Assembly: GCA_905200945.1 (NCBI GenBank) | Contig: CAJKMG010000029.1 | Span: 1 to 21,851, forward strand | Direction of reading: 5' to 3' | Length of the DNA: 21,851 bases | DNA from: an uncultured Akkermansia sp. | GTDB lineage: Bacteria > Verrucomicrobiota > Verrucomicrobiia > Verrucomicrobiales > Akkermansiaceae | In this document: positions 1 through 8,404 of the stretch, in pieces | How the letters are laid out: each line of letters starts with the position of its first letter | Numbering within the stretch: position 1 is the first letter of the stretch | The notes under the pieces: model-generated | The model's input: the letters and a program-made list of their open reading frames with translations, nothing else | Told to the model about the DNA's origin: nothing | Database searches by the model: none | Made by a program: the position numbers and the translations under genes

Positions 1-121
1 TCCCCTTAAGGATTTTTATCTCCCGATCCCCTATTTTTCGCTTGCACGTTTATTCTCTTTCGCAGGAGGTCTGGAGGAAAACTGATGCCTGTGAATCGGC
101 GGGGTGCCGGCAGTCCTCCGT

Positions 122-1684
122 TCAGCGTGCGGAGAGCCGGCGATTCCTGAAACAGAACCCGGTGATGAAAGTAACCAGTGTTCCAATGGTCACGCGCCAC
201 GGAAAGGCTATTTCCGGGATATATTGTTGCCAGCCTGAGGGCAGGGGGATAAGTCCCGTCAGTAAAGCGATGACAAAGAATCCTGCCGCCATGGCAATGA
301 TGTTTCCCGAATCGTTTCCTCTGGTGCGGGTCAGCATTCCCAACAGGAAAATGCCAAGCAGGGAGCCATAGGTGTAGCCGAAAATGCCCAGGGCTATTTG
401 GATGATGCGGACTTCCGGGTGATGCACCACATACCACGCTGTGATGGAACCCACGAGGATGAGTAGCAGGGAGAAACCGGCCGTTCCCCAGCGCACGCAC
501 CGGAGCAGCTGCCGTTCCGTGGCTTCCGGTTTGAATATCCCCTGGTACCAGTCCTTGGTGGCGGTAGTAGCCAGGGAGTTTAGAGCCGTGGAGAGGGAGC
601 CCATGGCCGTCGCCAGAAGTCCGGCGATCAGCAGTCCGCGGATGCCGTTGGGAAGTTCATGGATGATGAAGTAGGGAAACACATGCAGCTGCGGCGTGTC
701 TGCGGGGAGGTTTGCCGGGTTGTATTGGTAGAAGACATAGAGAAGAATGCCCGTGAAAAGGAAAATGATGACGATGGGGAAGTCCAGCAAGCCGGATACG
801 ATGACTGCACGCGTTCCCGCCTTGCTGTTTTTTGCCGCCAGCATGCGCTGCACCATGTCCTGGTCCGTGCCATGCGTAGCCATGGTGATGAAGGTTGCTC
901 CCAGGAAGGCTGCCCATACCGTGTATTCCTGGCCCAGCACGTGGGCGCATTGTTGGAGGAAGTCCAGCCCTTCTCCGGTTCCCCAGGAGAAAAATTTCCA
1001 ATCGTCTCCACCATTCATGGCTGCGGAGATGGAGTTCCACCCTCCGGGGATATGGGAAAACAGTACCCACAGGGCGGAAAGCATGGAGACTCCCAGTACG
1101 ACGGCCTGAAGGACGTCCGTCCAGACGACGGCTTTCAATCCGCCGATCGCCGTGTAAATGGTCGTAGCGACGGATATGGCAACCAGGGCGGCAATGTAGA
1201 GCAGGACAATCTGGTTGGCGTCTGCCGTGGCGCCTGTCAGGAATTGGTAGGCGATGACCAGCAGAATGCCCGCAAAATAAAGCCTGGTTCCGCTGGCAAG
1301 TACCCGGCTGACCAGGAAGACCATGGAGGCTGTCCGCCGTGTCAGGAGCCCGAATCTTTTTTCCAGGTATTCATAGATGGAAACAACCTTGTAGTCATAG
1401 TAGGGCTTGAGAAAGAGCCTGCCGACGATGATACGGCCCAGGATGGTGCCGATGCAGAGCTGGGCGTACGTGAAGTTACGGGTATGGTATCCTTCTCCGG
1501 GAGCCCCCAGGAAGGTGGCCGCGCTGATTTCCGCCGCCAGGATAGAGGCCAGAATAGCCCACCAGGGCAGGGATCGGTTGCCCAGGGCATAGTCTGTCAG
1601 GGAGTTTTGCTTTCGTCCCGCATAAATGCCAATGCAGAAGATAGCCAGAAAGTAGATGACGATGACGAAAAGGTCCGTGAGCAT
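122..1684 (-). CDS. Sodium:solute symporter (SSS family)
   Basis: A 520-residue, very hydrophobic inner-membrane protein of the sodium:solute symporter family (LeuT fold, PutP/NIS/SGLT relatives), which uses the sodium gradient to import a small solute. It opens with a typical first helix (residues 5-22) ending in IGIYAGRK. The family-typical stretch TIYTAIGGLKAVVWTD lies at residues 175-190 and GTDQDMVQRML at 272-282, the latter seen in many bacterial sugar/anion-type SSS proteins. About 13-14 membrane segments can be read. Substrate cannot be told from sequence; sugar, sialic acid or an anion are all possible. The start at 1684 gives the usual SSS N-terminus. The gene lies 66 bp downstream of pyrG, separated from it by a strong hairpin, so it may be expressed separately or by readthrough. 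The family assignment is firm; the substrate is unknown. Confidence 0.9.
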   Translation of the reverse strand: MLTDLFVIVIYFLAIFCIGIYAGRKQNSLTDYALGNRSLPWWAILASILAAEISAATFLGAPGEGYHTRNFTYAQLCIGTILGRIIVGRLFLKPYYDYKVVSIYEYLEKRFGLLTRRTASMVFLVSRVLASGTRLYFAGILLVIAYQFLTGATADANQIVLLYIAALVAISVATTIYTAIGGLKAVVWTDVLQAVVLGVSMLSALWVLFSHIPGGWNSISAAMNGGDDWKFFSWGTGEGLDFLQQCAHVLGQEYTVWAAFLGATFITMATHGTDQDMVQRMLAAKNSKAGTRAVIVSGLLDFPIVIIFLFTGILLYVFYQYNPANLPADTPQLHVFPYFIIHELPNGIRGLLIAGLLATAMGSLSTALNSLATTATKDWYQGIFKPEATERQLLRCVRWGTAGFSLLLILVGSITAWYVVHHPEVRIIQIALGIFGYTYGSLLGIFLLGMLTRTRGNDSGNIIAMAAGFFVIALLTGLIPLPSGWQQYIPEIAFPWRVTIGTLVTFITGFCFRNRRLSAR

Positions 1685-1698
1685 GCCTGGAAAGAGAA

Positions 1699-1732
1699 GG
1701 CCTTTTCCGGAATAAAGATTCCGGAAAAGGCC
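1699..1732 (-). terminator. Perfect 14-bp hairpin after pyrG
   Basis: Arms at 1699-1712 and 1719-1732 are perfect reverse complements (GGCCTTTTCCGGAA) around a 6-nt loop. On the minus strand the hairpin is followed by TTCTCTTT, a broken T-tract. It begins 18 nt after the pyrG stop and ends 14 nt before the symporter start. It most likely terminates pyrG transcription, or limits readthrough into the symporter gene. Confidence 0.65.
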
Positions 1733-1750
1733 CCGGGCTTGATGAAGGGA

Positions 1751-3358
1751 TCAAGAGTGGCTCTTGTATTCCAGCGCAGCTGAAACCAGGCCGGAAAAGA
1801 GCGGGTGGGCCCGGTTGGGAGCAGACTGGAATTCCGGATGGTACTGGCAGGCGATGAAGAAGGGATGTTCGGGAAGTTCCACGACTTCCACCAGTCCGTG
1901 TTCGTCATTGACGGCGCTGATGACCAGTCCTGCGTTTTCCAGTTCGTCGCGGTAGGCCGGGTTGAATTCGTACCGGTGGCGGTGGCGTTCCGTGACGCTG
2001 TCCTTGCCGTAAAGTTTGTGCGCCAGCGTTCCGGGCCGGATCAGGGCTTTGTAGGCGCCCAGGCGCATGGTGGCTCCCATGGCTTTGATGCCTTTTTGTT
2101 CTTCCTGGAGGCTGATGACGGGGTGGGTGGTTTTCTGGTCGAATTCCGTGGAGTTGGCGTCATCCATGCCGCAGATGTGGCGTGCGTACTCAATGACGGC
2201 CACCTGCATGCCCAGGCAAATGCCCAGGAACGGGATTCCTTTGGTGCGTGCGTATTCCACCGTCTGGATTTTTCCTTCAATACCGCGGTCACCAAAGCCG
2301 CCCGGCACCAGAATACCGTCCACGGAGCCAATCATGGCATCCGCTCCCTTTTCCTCAATTTCTTCCGCGTCTATCCGGAGAATTTCCACACGGGCGTCAT
2401 TTTCCGCTCCGGCGTGAGTGAAGGATTCATAGATGGATTTGTAGGCGTCCTGGAGGGCGATGTATTTGCCTACTACGGCAATCTTTATTGAGTGGCTGGG
2501 GCTGATGACCCGGCCAACGTAACGCTGCCAGTCCGCCAGATTGGGAGCCGGAACATCCAGCCCGAGGCGCCTGGTGACAATGCGGTCTATTTTATCCTGG
2601 CTGAGATCCAGAGGGCATTCGTAGATGGTGTTTTTAACGTCGCGGAAGGCAATGACGTTTTTGGCTTCCACGTTGCAGAACATGGCGATTTTGCGGCGTT
2701 CGTCTTCACTCATGTCGTATTCCGTCCGGCAGATGATTACGTCCGGCTGGATGCCGATTTCCCGGAGCTTGGCAACGGATTGCTGGGTGGGTTTCGTTTT
2801 CATTTCCCCGGCGGCCTTGATATAGGGGAGCAGGGTGACATGAATGAAGCAGACGTTGTCACGTCCCACTTCCAGAGCGAATTGGCGCAGGGCTTCCAGG
2901 AAAATGTGGCCTTCCATGTCCCCAACCGTGCCTCCGATTTCCGTGATGATGATGTCCACGTCTGATTTTTCCGTGACTTCATAGAGGCGGTTTTTGATTT
3001 CATCCGTAACATGCGGAATGTATTGAACCGTTTTTCCCAGATAGTCTCCCCGGCGTTCTTTCCGCAGCACGCTTTCGAAGACCTGTCCGGAAGTGAGGTT
3101 GTTGAGCCGGGAGAGGCTGCAATGGACGAAGCGTTCGTAATGGCCCAAGTCCAGGTCCGTTTCCGCTCCGTCGTTCAAGACGTACACTTCCCCGTGCTGG
3201 AAAGGGCTCATCGTTCCGGGGTCCACATTCAGGTAGGGGTCGAATTTTTGGAGGGTTACCTTGAGTCCGCAGCGTTCCAGAAGCGTGCCGATGGATGCCG
3301 CTGCCAGCCCTTTGCCGAGAGAGGAGACAACACCGCCTGTGACGAAGATGTATTTCAT
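1751..3358 (-). CDS. pyrG: CTP synthase (glutamine-hydrolysing)
   Basis: CTP synthase, 535 residues (the family is typically about 530-560), converts UTP to CTP with ATP and glutamine in the cytoplasm. The N-terminal amidoligase domain starts with MKYIFVTGGVVSSLGKG, including the nucleotide-binding loop at residues 12-17, and has TEIGGTVGDMEG at 139-150. The C-terminal class I glutamine amidotransferase domain has the oxyanion region VPGGFGDRG (351-359), the nucleophile Cys381 in LGICLGMQ, and the His507/Glu509 pair in YHPEF. All catalytic positions are intact. An AGGA element lies about 9 nt before the ATG, one of the few Shine-Dalgarno-like sites here. It lies 10 nt after kdsB, so the two are almost certainly co-transcribed; its product CTP is the KdsB co-substrate. 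Confidence 0.98.
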   Translation of the reverse strand: MKYIFVTGGVVSSLGKGLAAASIGTLLERCGLKVTLQKFDPYLNVDPGTMSPFQHGEVYVLNDGAETDLDLGHYERFVHCSLSRLNNLTSGQVFESVLRKERRGDYLGKTVQYIPHVTDEIKNRLYEVTEKSDVDIIITEIGGTVGDMEGHIFLEALRQFALEVGRDNVCFIHVTLLPYIKAAGEMKTKPTQQSVAKLREIGIQPDVIICRTEYDMSEDERRKIAMFCNVEAKNVIAFRDVKNTIYECPLDLSQDKIDRIVTRRLGLDVPAPNLADWQRYVGRVISPSHSIKIAVVGKYIALQDAYKSIYESFTHAGAENDARVEILRIDAEEIEEKGADAMIGSVDGILVPGGFGDRGIEGKIQTVEYARTKGIPFLGICLGMQVAVIEYARHICGMDDANSTEFDQKTTHPVISLQEEQKGIKAMGATMRLGAYKALIRPGTLAHKLYGKDSVTERHRHRYEFNPAYRDELENAGLVISAVNDEHGLVEVVELPEHPFFIACQYHPEFQSAPNRAHPLFSGLVSAALEYKSHS

Positions 3359-3368
3359 GATTTGGTTC

Positions 3369-4118
3369 CTAGTGTATGTTTAATAAGATTTGTTCCACCT
3401 GTTGCGCCTGTTCCGGCGTATCCACGCCCACACTGACGTGATCCGTCAGGATGACCCGGATTCTGGCCCCGTTTTCCAGTGCGCGCAACTGTTCCAGGGA
3501 TTCCGTTTGTTCAAGGGGAGTTGGCTCCCAGCGAACATAGTTTTCAAGGAAGTCGCGGCGGTAGGCGTAAATGCCCAGATGGCGCAAGGGAGGCGCTACG
3601 CGGGGATGTCGGGCGTAGGGAATGACGGAACGGGAAAAGTACAGGGCATCTCCGTTGCAGGCCAGGGCCACTTTGACGATGTTCGGGTTGTCCAGATCCT
3701 CCTGAGCGCTGATGGGACAGGCGACGGTGGCCATGGAGAGGGCTTCGTCCGAGACCAGGGCATCCGCCAGCCGGTCGATCAGGGACGGGTCAATGAGGGG
3801 TTCGTCCCCCTGGATATTGACGACATGCGTGGCGGCAGGGAAGGAACGCACCGCTTCCGCCAGGCGGTCACTGCCGCTGGGATGGTCCGGAGATGTCATG
3901 ATGGCCTTGGCTCCAAAGGATACGGCAGCATCAAAAATGCGCTGGTCATCCGTGGCGATGGCGATGGCGTCCAGGCGGGAACAGCGGCAGACGCGTTCCC
4001 ATACATGCTGGACGAGAGGTTTTCCTGCAATGAGGTGGAGGGGCTTGCCCGGAAATCTGGAGGAACCCCAGCGTGACGGAATGAGGCCGATGATATGGTG
4101 GGAAGTATCTGCTGCCAT
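3369..4118 (-). CDS. kdsB: 3-deoxy-manno-octulosonate cytidylyltransferase (CMP-KDO synthetase)
   Basis: KdsB activates KDO with CTP to give CMP-KDO, the donor for the LPS inner core. From the ATG at 4118 the protein is 249 residues, the same size class as E. coli KdsB (248). Visible motifs: nucleotide-binding IPSRWGSSRFPGKPL (residues 13-27), ATDD (55-58), SGSDR (81-85) and metal/substrate motif NIQGDEP (101-107), plus the C-terminal GIYAYRRDFL and PLEQTESLEQLR blocks. The frame is open to an earlier ATG at 4178, but those 20 extra residues precede the conserved strand and resemble nothing in the family, so I prefer 4118; neither start has a Shine-Dalgarno site. It precedes pyrG by 10 nt and follows an O-antigen ligase-like gene, fitting an LPS-directed unit. 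Confidence 0.95.
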   Translation of the reverse strand: MAADTSHHIIGLIPSRWGSSRFPGKPLHLIAGKPLVQHVWERVCRCSRLDAIAIATDDQRIFDAAVSFGAKAIMTSPDHPSGSDRLAEAVRSFPAATHVVNIQGDEPLIDPSLIDRLADALVSDEALSMATVACPISAQEDLDNPNIVKVALACNGDALYFSRSVIPYARHPRVAPPLRHLGIYAYRRDFLENYVRWEPTPLEQTESLEQLRALENGARIRVILTDHVSVGVDTPEQAQQVEQILLNIH

Positions 4119-4183
4119 GGGAAAAGGAACCGCCCCGAAAGGTAGCAACTCCCTTTGAATTAGTCCAGCCTCAAGCATCAGGA

Positions 4184-4214
4184 GCGCCTGTTTTTCCGGG
4201 GGAAGGAAAGGCGC
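4184..4214 (-). repeat. Inverted repeat after the O-antigen ligase-like gene
   Basis: GCGCCT (4184-4189) pairs with AGGCGC (4209-4214), with a further TTCC/GGAA pairing inside the loop. It lies just after the upstream gene's stop and before the longer of the two possible kdsB starts. No T-run follows on the minus strand, so it may be a weak processing or attenuating hairpin rather than a terminator. Confidence 0.3.
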
Positions 4215-4216
4215 AG

Positions 4217-5764
4217 TCAGACGGAAATGGATGCCGTTGCGGCGGCTTGCCGTTTTTCCTGCGTTTTCCGGATCATGAGCGGCATGTATTCCTTGCGGAC
4301 ATGGAGGGATACATAGAGGCCCTCCCTCTTGGCGCAGGAGTAGAGTACTTTGATGATGGCCAGGGATATGATGTCCATCGCAATGGTGATGCTTTCCCCA
4401 AAGATCAGGAAAAAGAAGATTGGTTTAGTGAAATAGACGGCGGAAACATACAGGATGCCGAGCTTGTATTGATGGTTGCGGTAAATTTTACTGACGATCC
4501 ATGCGTAGGTCATGCCAACGACGGACAGGATGAGGTACAGGGAAATCCCTATGTAGCCGAGCGTTTGAATCGTGGAAATGGGGCCGCTGTGCCATTGGCC
4601 GTTCCACGCAAAGGCGCTTTGGTCTTTGCTCAGGTTGTAGGCTTCTTCATACACGTTGGCTTTCACGATGCTGATATCCCGTGAAAAGCCGTCTCCGAAT
4701 ATTTTGTCCTGAATAAAGTGTTCACGGTCATCCAGCGCCCAGCTCCACATTTCAAAGCGCCAGTTGATGGAGTCTTCGGCGTTTGCCTTGGCTTGCGCGC
4801 TGACGTCCAGGAAAGGAACGGCTGAGAGGGTGCGTTGGATGCCGAAAGGCAAAGAATGGAGCATTCCCGCAGAGGAGAGCAGCAAGAGCAAAAGCACTCC
4901 GAGGACGGGAACCAGAAGGCAGAAGAACCATCTTCTGTAAATTAGGGATATGGTGAAGAACAGGAACAGAACCTGGGCCATGGCGGAGCGAAATCCGCTT
5001 AACAGGATGCCAACGGTTCCAAGAAGAAGCAACGCCCCCCACCAGGGACGCTTGATCATCTGCCACACGGAGTAGTTGATGATGAGCAGCTGCATCACCA
5101 AGATAGAAATTCTGAGGAAAGAAGAGTTTCGGGAGCCTTCGGAGAGCGTGTCTGCGGCGCCCGCGTTCGCGGCAAGATCCGCCCCGGCGCTATCCGGTGA
5201 AAGGAGATTCCGGGCAGTTGAGATAAGAGTAAAAACGATGGTCAGGAAAACAGCCCATTGAAGCACCTTGCCCAGTTCATGGCTGGTCGTTTTTAACGAG
5301 GACAGGCAGAGATAGGCCAGGAGGGCCTGGAGGAAAAGGATGTAGCCCTTGCCTCCGTAGTAGTCTTCCAGCACATCCAGCCCCAGAGCGAAAGGGTGGC
5401 TCAGGAAGATGTAGCCCACATGCATGAACAGCACGAGGACGACAGCGTCCAGAAGGGGGGCGGAATTCCACGTCAAGCTTGAACGCCTGAGCATGGCGTT
5501 CCACAAGTAACAAGGAAGGGTTATTCCGTAAGCAAGGAGGGGAGCGTAATCCCTTAAGGAGGGGATGGGGAGGAAAAGAATGGGTATCAGTATCCACAGA
5601 TACCACACTTTTCCCTTCATCAGGAATAAGGCGGCCAGGATAAAGGGGGAAACAGCCAGAACTATGGAAAGGGGATCACCGTCCGCCGACATGATGCCGC
5701 CTATGATGGCCAGAAGAATGGCAACGACTGAAACCAGTACAATTTTAAATAAGTTACCATTCAT
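4217..5764 (-). CDS. O-antigen ligase/polymerase-like polytopic membrane protein
   Basis: A 515-residue protein with about 11-12 hydrophobic segments and one long soluble loop (about residues 310-400), the layout of the Wzy/WaaL family (O-antigen polymerases and ligases). Supporting signs are the short motif LSGFRSAM (255-262), which corresponds to the SGSR-type motif before the loop, the loop sequence INWRFEMWSWAL (333-344) followed by IFGDGF (355-360), equivalent to the R-x-x-W-x-x-A and G-x-G pattern of the family, and His392 in WHSGPISTIQTLGYIG, the place of the conserved loop histidine. Role, inferred: polymerises or transfers a surface glycan on the periplasmic side of the inner membrane. 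Ligase and polymerase cannot be told apart here. It lies upstream of kdsB and directly downstream of a tRNA gene. A run of basic residues ends the protein in the cytoplasm. Confidence 0.7.
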   Translation of the reverse strand: MNGNLFKIVLVSVVAILLAIIGGIMSADGDPLSIVLAVSPFILAALFLMKGKVWYLWILIPILFLPIPSLRDYAPLLAYGITLPCYLWNAMLRRSSLTWNSAPLLDAVVLVLFMHVGYIFLSHPFALGLDVLEDYYGGKGYILFLQALLAYLCLSSLKTTSHELGKVLQWAVFLTIVFTLISTARNLLSPDSAGADLAANAGAADTLSEGSRNSSFLRISILVMQLLIINYSVWQMIKRPWWGALLLLGTVGILLSGFRSAMAQVLFLFFTISLIYRRWFFCLLVPVLGVLLLLLLSSAGMLHSLPFGIQRTLSAVPFLDVSAQAKANAEDSINWRFEMWSWALDDREHFIQDKIFGDGFSRDISIVKANVYEEAYNLSKDQSAFAWNGQWHSGPISTIQTLGYIGISLYLILSVVGMTYAWIVSKIYRNHQYKLGILYVSAVYFTKPIFFFLIFGESITIAMDIISLAIIKVLYSCAKREGLYVSLHVRKEYMPLMIRKTQEKRQAAATASISV

Positions 5765-5816
5765 AGGGCTACCCGTTGTTCCCGAATAAAAAACAGTGGC
5801 GGGAAAGAGAGATGGA

Positions 5817-5892
5817 TGGTGGAGTATAGGGGATTCGAACCCCTGACCTTCTCATTGCGAACGAGACGCTCTACCAACTGAGCTAATACCCC
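5817..5892 (-). tRNA. tRNA-Ala (anticodon CGC)
   Basis: A full 76-nt cloverleaf reads on the minus strand from 5892. The acceptor stem GGGGTAT/ATACTCC includes the G3:U70 wobble pair that defines alanine tRNAs. The D arm is GCTC/GAGC, the anticodon stem TCTCG/TGAGA encloses loop TTCGCAA (anticodon CGC, 5857-5859), the variable loop is AGGTC and the T arm is AGGGG-TTCGAAT-CCCCT. Discriminator A73 is followed by a genome-encoded CCA (5817-5819). It decodes GCG, a common codon in this GC-rich sequence. Confidence 0.97.
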
Positions 5893-6186
5893 GTGGGAAA
5901 TACCGGAAAGAATTTAGTTCATCCCGCGTTTGAAAGCAAGCGGAATTCGTCAGGAAAGGCAAATAAGAAGGAAGATGCCGCCTTTCCTCATCTCGTGCGG
6001 GTGTTTCCTGCCTGCCGGAAGCCGGCCGCAGGGAAGATGGTTATTTCCCGGAATGCCCGGCTTTTTCGGGAAAGGAGGAACGACCCGGTCCGGAAGCCGG
6101 AGGGCCTGCGGGAATGTTCAGGTGTAAAGGCAGCCGGGCCTGATGTTTCCGATTTTTGCGAAGGCCCGTTTGCCGGAATTGGAGCG
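5893..6186. other. Intergenic region between tRNA-Ala and the prolyl isomerase gene
   Basis: I see no credible gene here. The right part follows the stop of the isomerase gene on the minus strand. Two weak inverted repeats are present: TTTCCCG/CGGGAAA (6044-6050, 6067-6073) and CGGGCCT/AGGCCCG (6135-6141, 6162-6168). The second could serve as a poor terminator for the isomerase gene, but no T-run follows it on the minus strand. The tRNA promoter occupies the left end. Confidence 0.4.
5911..5939 (-). promoter_or_regulatory. Sigma70-like promoter of tRNA-Ala
   Basis: On the minus strand, TTGCTT (5934-5939) and TAAATT (5911-5916) are separated by exactly 17 nt. The -10 element ends 18 nt before the first tRNA base, giving a predicted leader of about 11 nt. 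Confidence 0.5.
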
Positions 6187-7260
6187 TCAGCGGCCCTGCT
6201 TGTTTTTAATGCGGTTTCTGAGATGGGCATCTTCAAAAAGGCCGTCCATGTACAATCCCACGGCTTGAGCTTTTCTGAGGCTCCGGGCTGCCTCCCTCAG
6301 GGCCGGAAGAGCTTCTTCATAGGATGGCGTTTTTCCTTTTTTGACAGGGGATGCTTCCACAAGGTGCCACCCCCACCGGCTTTTGAGAAGTACCGGCCTG
6401 TTGTCCGGAACGTCTGCCAACGCCAGACCCAGGGTTTCCTTGGCGCGGGCGGGGCTTATCCAGCCGAGTTCCCCGCCTGCGGGAGCGGAACGTTCGTCTT
6501 CACTGAATTCCCTGGCGAGCCGGGAGAAGGATTCCCCTGCCTTCAGCCGCTCCAGCAGCGTTTCCGCGGTTTGCCGGACCTGGGCTTCTTCCCTGTTCAA
6601 GGTAGCCAGGAAAATATGCCTGGTTTTCCGCAGGTCAGGAGAAGCGAGTTGATCCCGGATTAGATTGTAGTAGGTTTTCAGGTCTTCGCCGGACGGTTCC
6701 GCCGCCTGGGCGGTTGCCCGGTAGAGCTGTTCCGTCTGTTTGAGCCTGGCCGCTATTTTTTTTTGAAATTGTTCCTGCGTCAGTTTCTGGTCGTGCAGGG
6801 TTTTCAGGTATTGTTCCGTGTTTCCGTCAAAACGGGACCGGATTTGTTCCGCGGCGCGGGCCGCTTCCGCATTGCGGTTGGGCAGCTGGAGATCATTGAC
6901 GCTGGTTTTCAGGCGCAGAAGGGAGGAGCTGATCAGGTCATACCTGGCCCGAGGAGACAGGTCGCCGGGGATGTCCAGTTCATGAGTAAGTTTGATCCCT
7001 CCGTCCATGTCCAGCACGGGAGGCTGGCGCAGTATTTTCAGTTCCGTAATCCTTCGGGAAAGCTGGTTGGCGGTGACGGGTTCTCCATATACTTCCGCTA
7101 TCCGGGCGGAGCTGTCTCCTGGCGGCCCCGGCATCGGTTTCAGGTATGCGTCCATTCTGCCGGCCAGAAAGCCGTGCCAGACAAACAAGTCCCCCACCAG
7201 ATAGAGCAGGAATGCTCCATAAATCACAAGCTTGAGCGTGAATTTTCCAGTGGGGGACAT
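6187..7260 (-). CDS. Membrane-anchored parvulin-type peptidyl-prolyl isomerase (SurA/PpiC-like)
   Basis: A 357-residue protein with one N-terminal membrane segment (about residues 9-28) and a large periplasmic part, predicted to help fold exported proteins by prolyl isomerisation. The N-terminal helical region (about 50-200) resembles a SurA-type chaperone domain, with VYGEPVTANQLSRRI typical of its first helix. The parvulin domain covers about 211-305: it begins RKTRHIFLAT, has FSRLAREFSEDERSAPAGG (245-263) with GELGWIS, and closes with SRWGWHLVEASP, the usual G-[WF]-H-[LIV] ending. The gene is 24 nt downstream of a pilT-like gene on the same strand, so co-transcription is likely. No cleavable signal peptide is apparent; the long, Pro-rich stretch after the helix suggests a retained anchor. 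Confidence 0.87.
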   Translation of the reverse strand: MSPTGKFTLKLVIYGAFLLYLVGDLFVWHGFLAGRMDAYLKPMPGPPGDSSARIAEVYGEPVTANQLSRRITELKILRQPPVLDMDGGIKLTHELDIPGDLSPRARYDLISSSLLRLKTSVNDLQLPNRNAEAARAAEQIRSRFDGNTEQYLKTLHDQKLTQEQFQKKIAARLKQTEQLYRATAQAAEPSGEDLKTYYNLIRDQLASPDLRKTRHIFLATLNREEAQVRQTAETLLERLKAGESFSRLAREFSEDERSAPAGGELGWISPARAKETLGLALADVPDNRPVLLKSRWGWHLVEASPVKKGKTPSYEEALPALREAARSLRKAQAVGLYMDGLFEDAHLRNRIKNKQGR

Positions 7261-7284
7261 GGCGGGAGAAAAAGGGCAAAGAGT

Positions 7285-8379
7285 TTAGTTTCCGCCGCCG
7301 GAGTCTGCCAGGCGGGCGGATTCCGGAGGAAGGAAGTTGCGGAATCTCTTCTTTTCAATACACTTCATGTAGGCTTCTTCCGGGGAGACGATGCCCTGCT
7401 GGAGTTTCTGCCAGATGGCGTCATCCATGAATTGCATGCCCATGGCCTTGCCGCCGACAATGACGTCAGGAATTTTCTGCGTGGCGCCTTCACGGATGAT
7501 GGCAGCCACGGCCGGCGTGGCAAAGAGGATTTCATTGACGGCCACGCGGCCCGGTTTGTCGCTGCGCTTCATCAGGAGCTGCGCTACGACGCCGCGGAGG
7601 GAGCCCGCAAGCATGGTGCGTACCTGGGATTGCTGGTCAGATGGGAATACGTCAATGATACGGTCAATGGTTTTGCTGGCGTTGTTCGTGTGCAGGGTGC
7701 CGAATACCAGAAGGCCGGTTTCAGCCGCCGTGAGCGCCAGGGAGATGGTTTCCAGGTCGCGCATTTCACCCACCAGCACGATGTCGGAGTCTTCACGAAG
7801 GGAGGCCCGGAGGCCGTCTGCGAAGGAAGGCGTCTGGAGAGGCACTTCTCTTTGGGTGACGATGGATTTTTTATTGGGATGGACGAATTCGATAGGTTCC
7901 TCCACGGTGATGATGTGCCGCGCCTGGTTGCTGTTGATGTAGTCGATGATGGCGGCCAGCGTGGTGGATTTACCGGAACCGGTGGGGCCCGTGACCAGCA
8001 CAAGGCCGGATCTCATGTGGGCGAATTCCTTGACGACCGTAGGCACGCCCAGTTCTTCCAGCGTGGCTATTTTGGTGGGAATGAGACGGAAAACAGCCCC
8101 CAGGCCGTGCTGCTGCTTGAAATAGTTGCAGCGGAAACGGGATGTTTCATCCATTTCATAGGCAAAGTCCAGGTCCCCTTCTTCCAGATATTTCTGGAAG
8201 GCCTGGGGATCACATATTTCCGCAAGGAGGTTTTTGAATGCCTGGCCTTCCAGGTTTTCGTCGGAGATGGCGGAGATGGTCCCGTTGACGCGGATTTTAG
8301 GAGGCTGACCTTCGCTGAGGTGAAGGTCAGAGCCTCCCGCTTCTACGAGATATTTGAAGTATTGGTCGATGACAGCCAT
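7285..8379 (-). CDS. PilT-family twitching motility ATPase (copy 1)
   Basis: A 364-residue hexameric secretion-type ATPase of the PilT/PilU branch, expected at the cytoplasmic base of a type IV pilus where it powers retraction. Visible elements: N-terminal PAS-like domain with GGSDLHLSEGQPP (15-27), Walker A GPTGSGKST (131-139), Asp box ITVEEP (157-162), Walker B DIVLVGEMRD (199-208) and His box GTLHTNNAS (227-235). The C-terminal AIRNLIREG motif of classical PilT is represented by the diverged AVAAIIREG, so retraction function is probable but not certain. It lies 25 nt downstream of a second PilT-like gene and shares a 49-nt identical segment with it. No Shine-Dalgarno site precedes the ATG. 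No pilin or pilus assembly gene is in the window. Confidence 0.92.
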   Translation of the reverse strand: MAVIDQYFKYLVEAGGSDLHLSEGQPPKIRVNGTISAISDENLEGQAFKNLLAEICDPQAFQKYLEEGDLDFAYEMDETSRFRCNYFKQQHGLGAVFRLIPTKIATLEELGVPTVVKEFAHMRSGLVLVTGPTGSGKSTTLAAIIDYINSNQARHIITVEEPIEFVHPNKKSIVTQREVPLQTPSFADGLRASLREDSDIVLVGEMRDLETISLALTAAETGLLVFGTLHTNNASKTIDRIIDVFPSDQQSQVRTMLAGSLRGVVAQLLMKRSDKPGRVAVNEILFATPAVAAIIREGATQKIPDVIVGGKAMGMQFMDDAIWQKLQQGIVSPEEAYMKCIEKKRFRNFLPPESARLADSGGGN

Positions 8380-8404
8380 AACAGGAGTGTTTCAAAATTA
8401 AAGG

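Noticed and set aside
5817..5892. An integration site or genomic island at the tRNA gene
   Set aside because: I saw no integrase, no obvious direct repeat of the tRNA 3' end in the window, and no change in gene style on either side.
5988..6236. 82-codon minus-strand frame overlapping the end of the prolyl isomerase gene
   Set aside because: It overlaps the isomerase gene in another frame and has no ribosome binding site or recognisable sequence.
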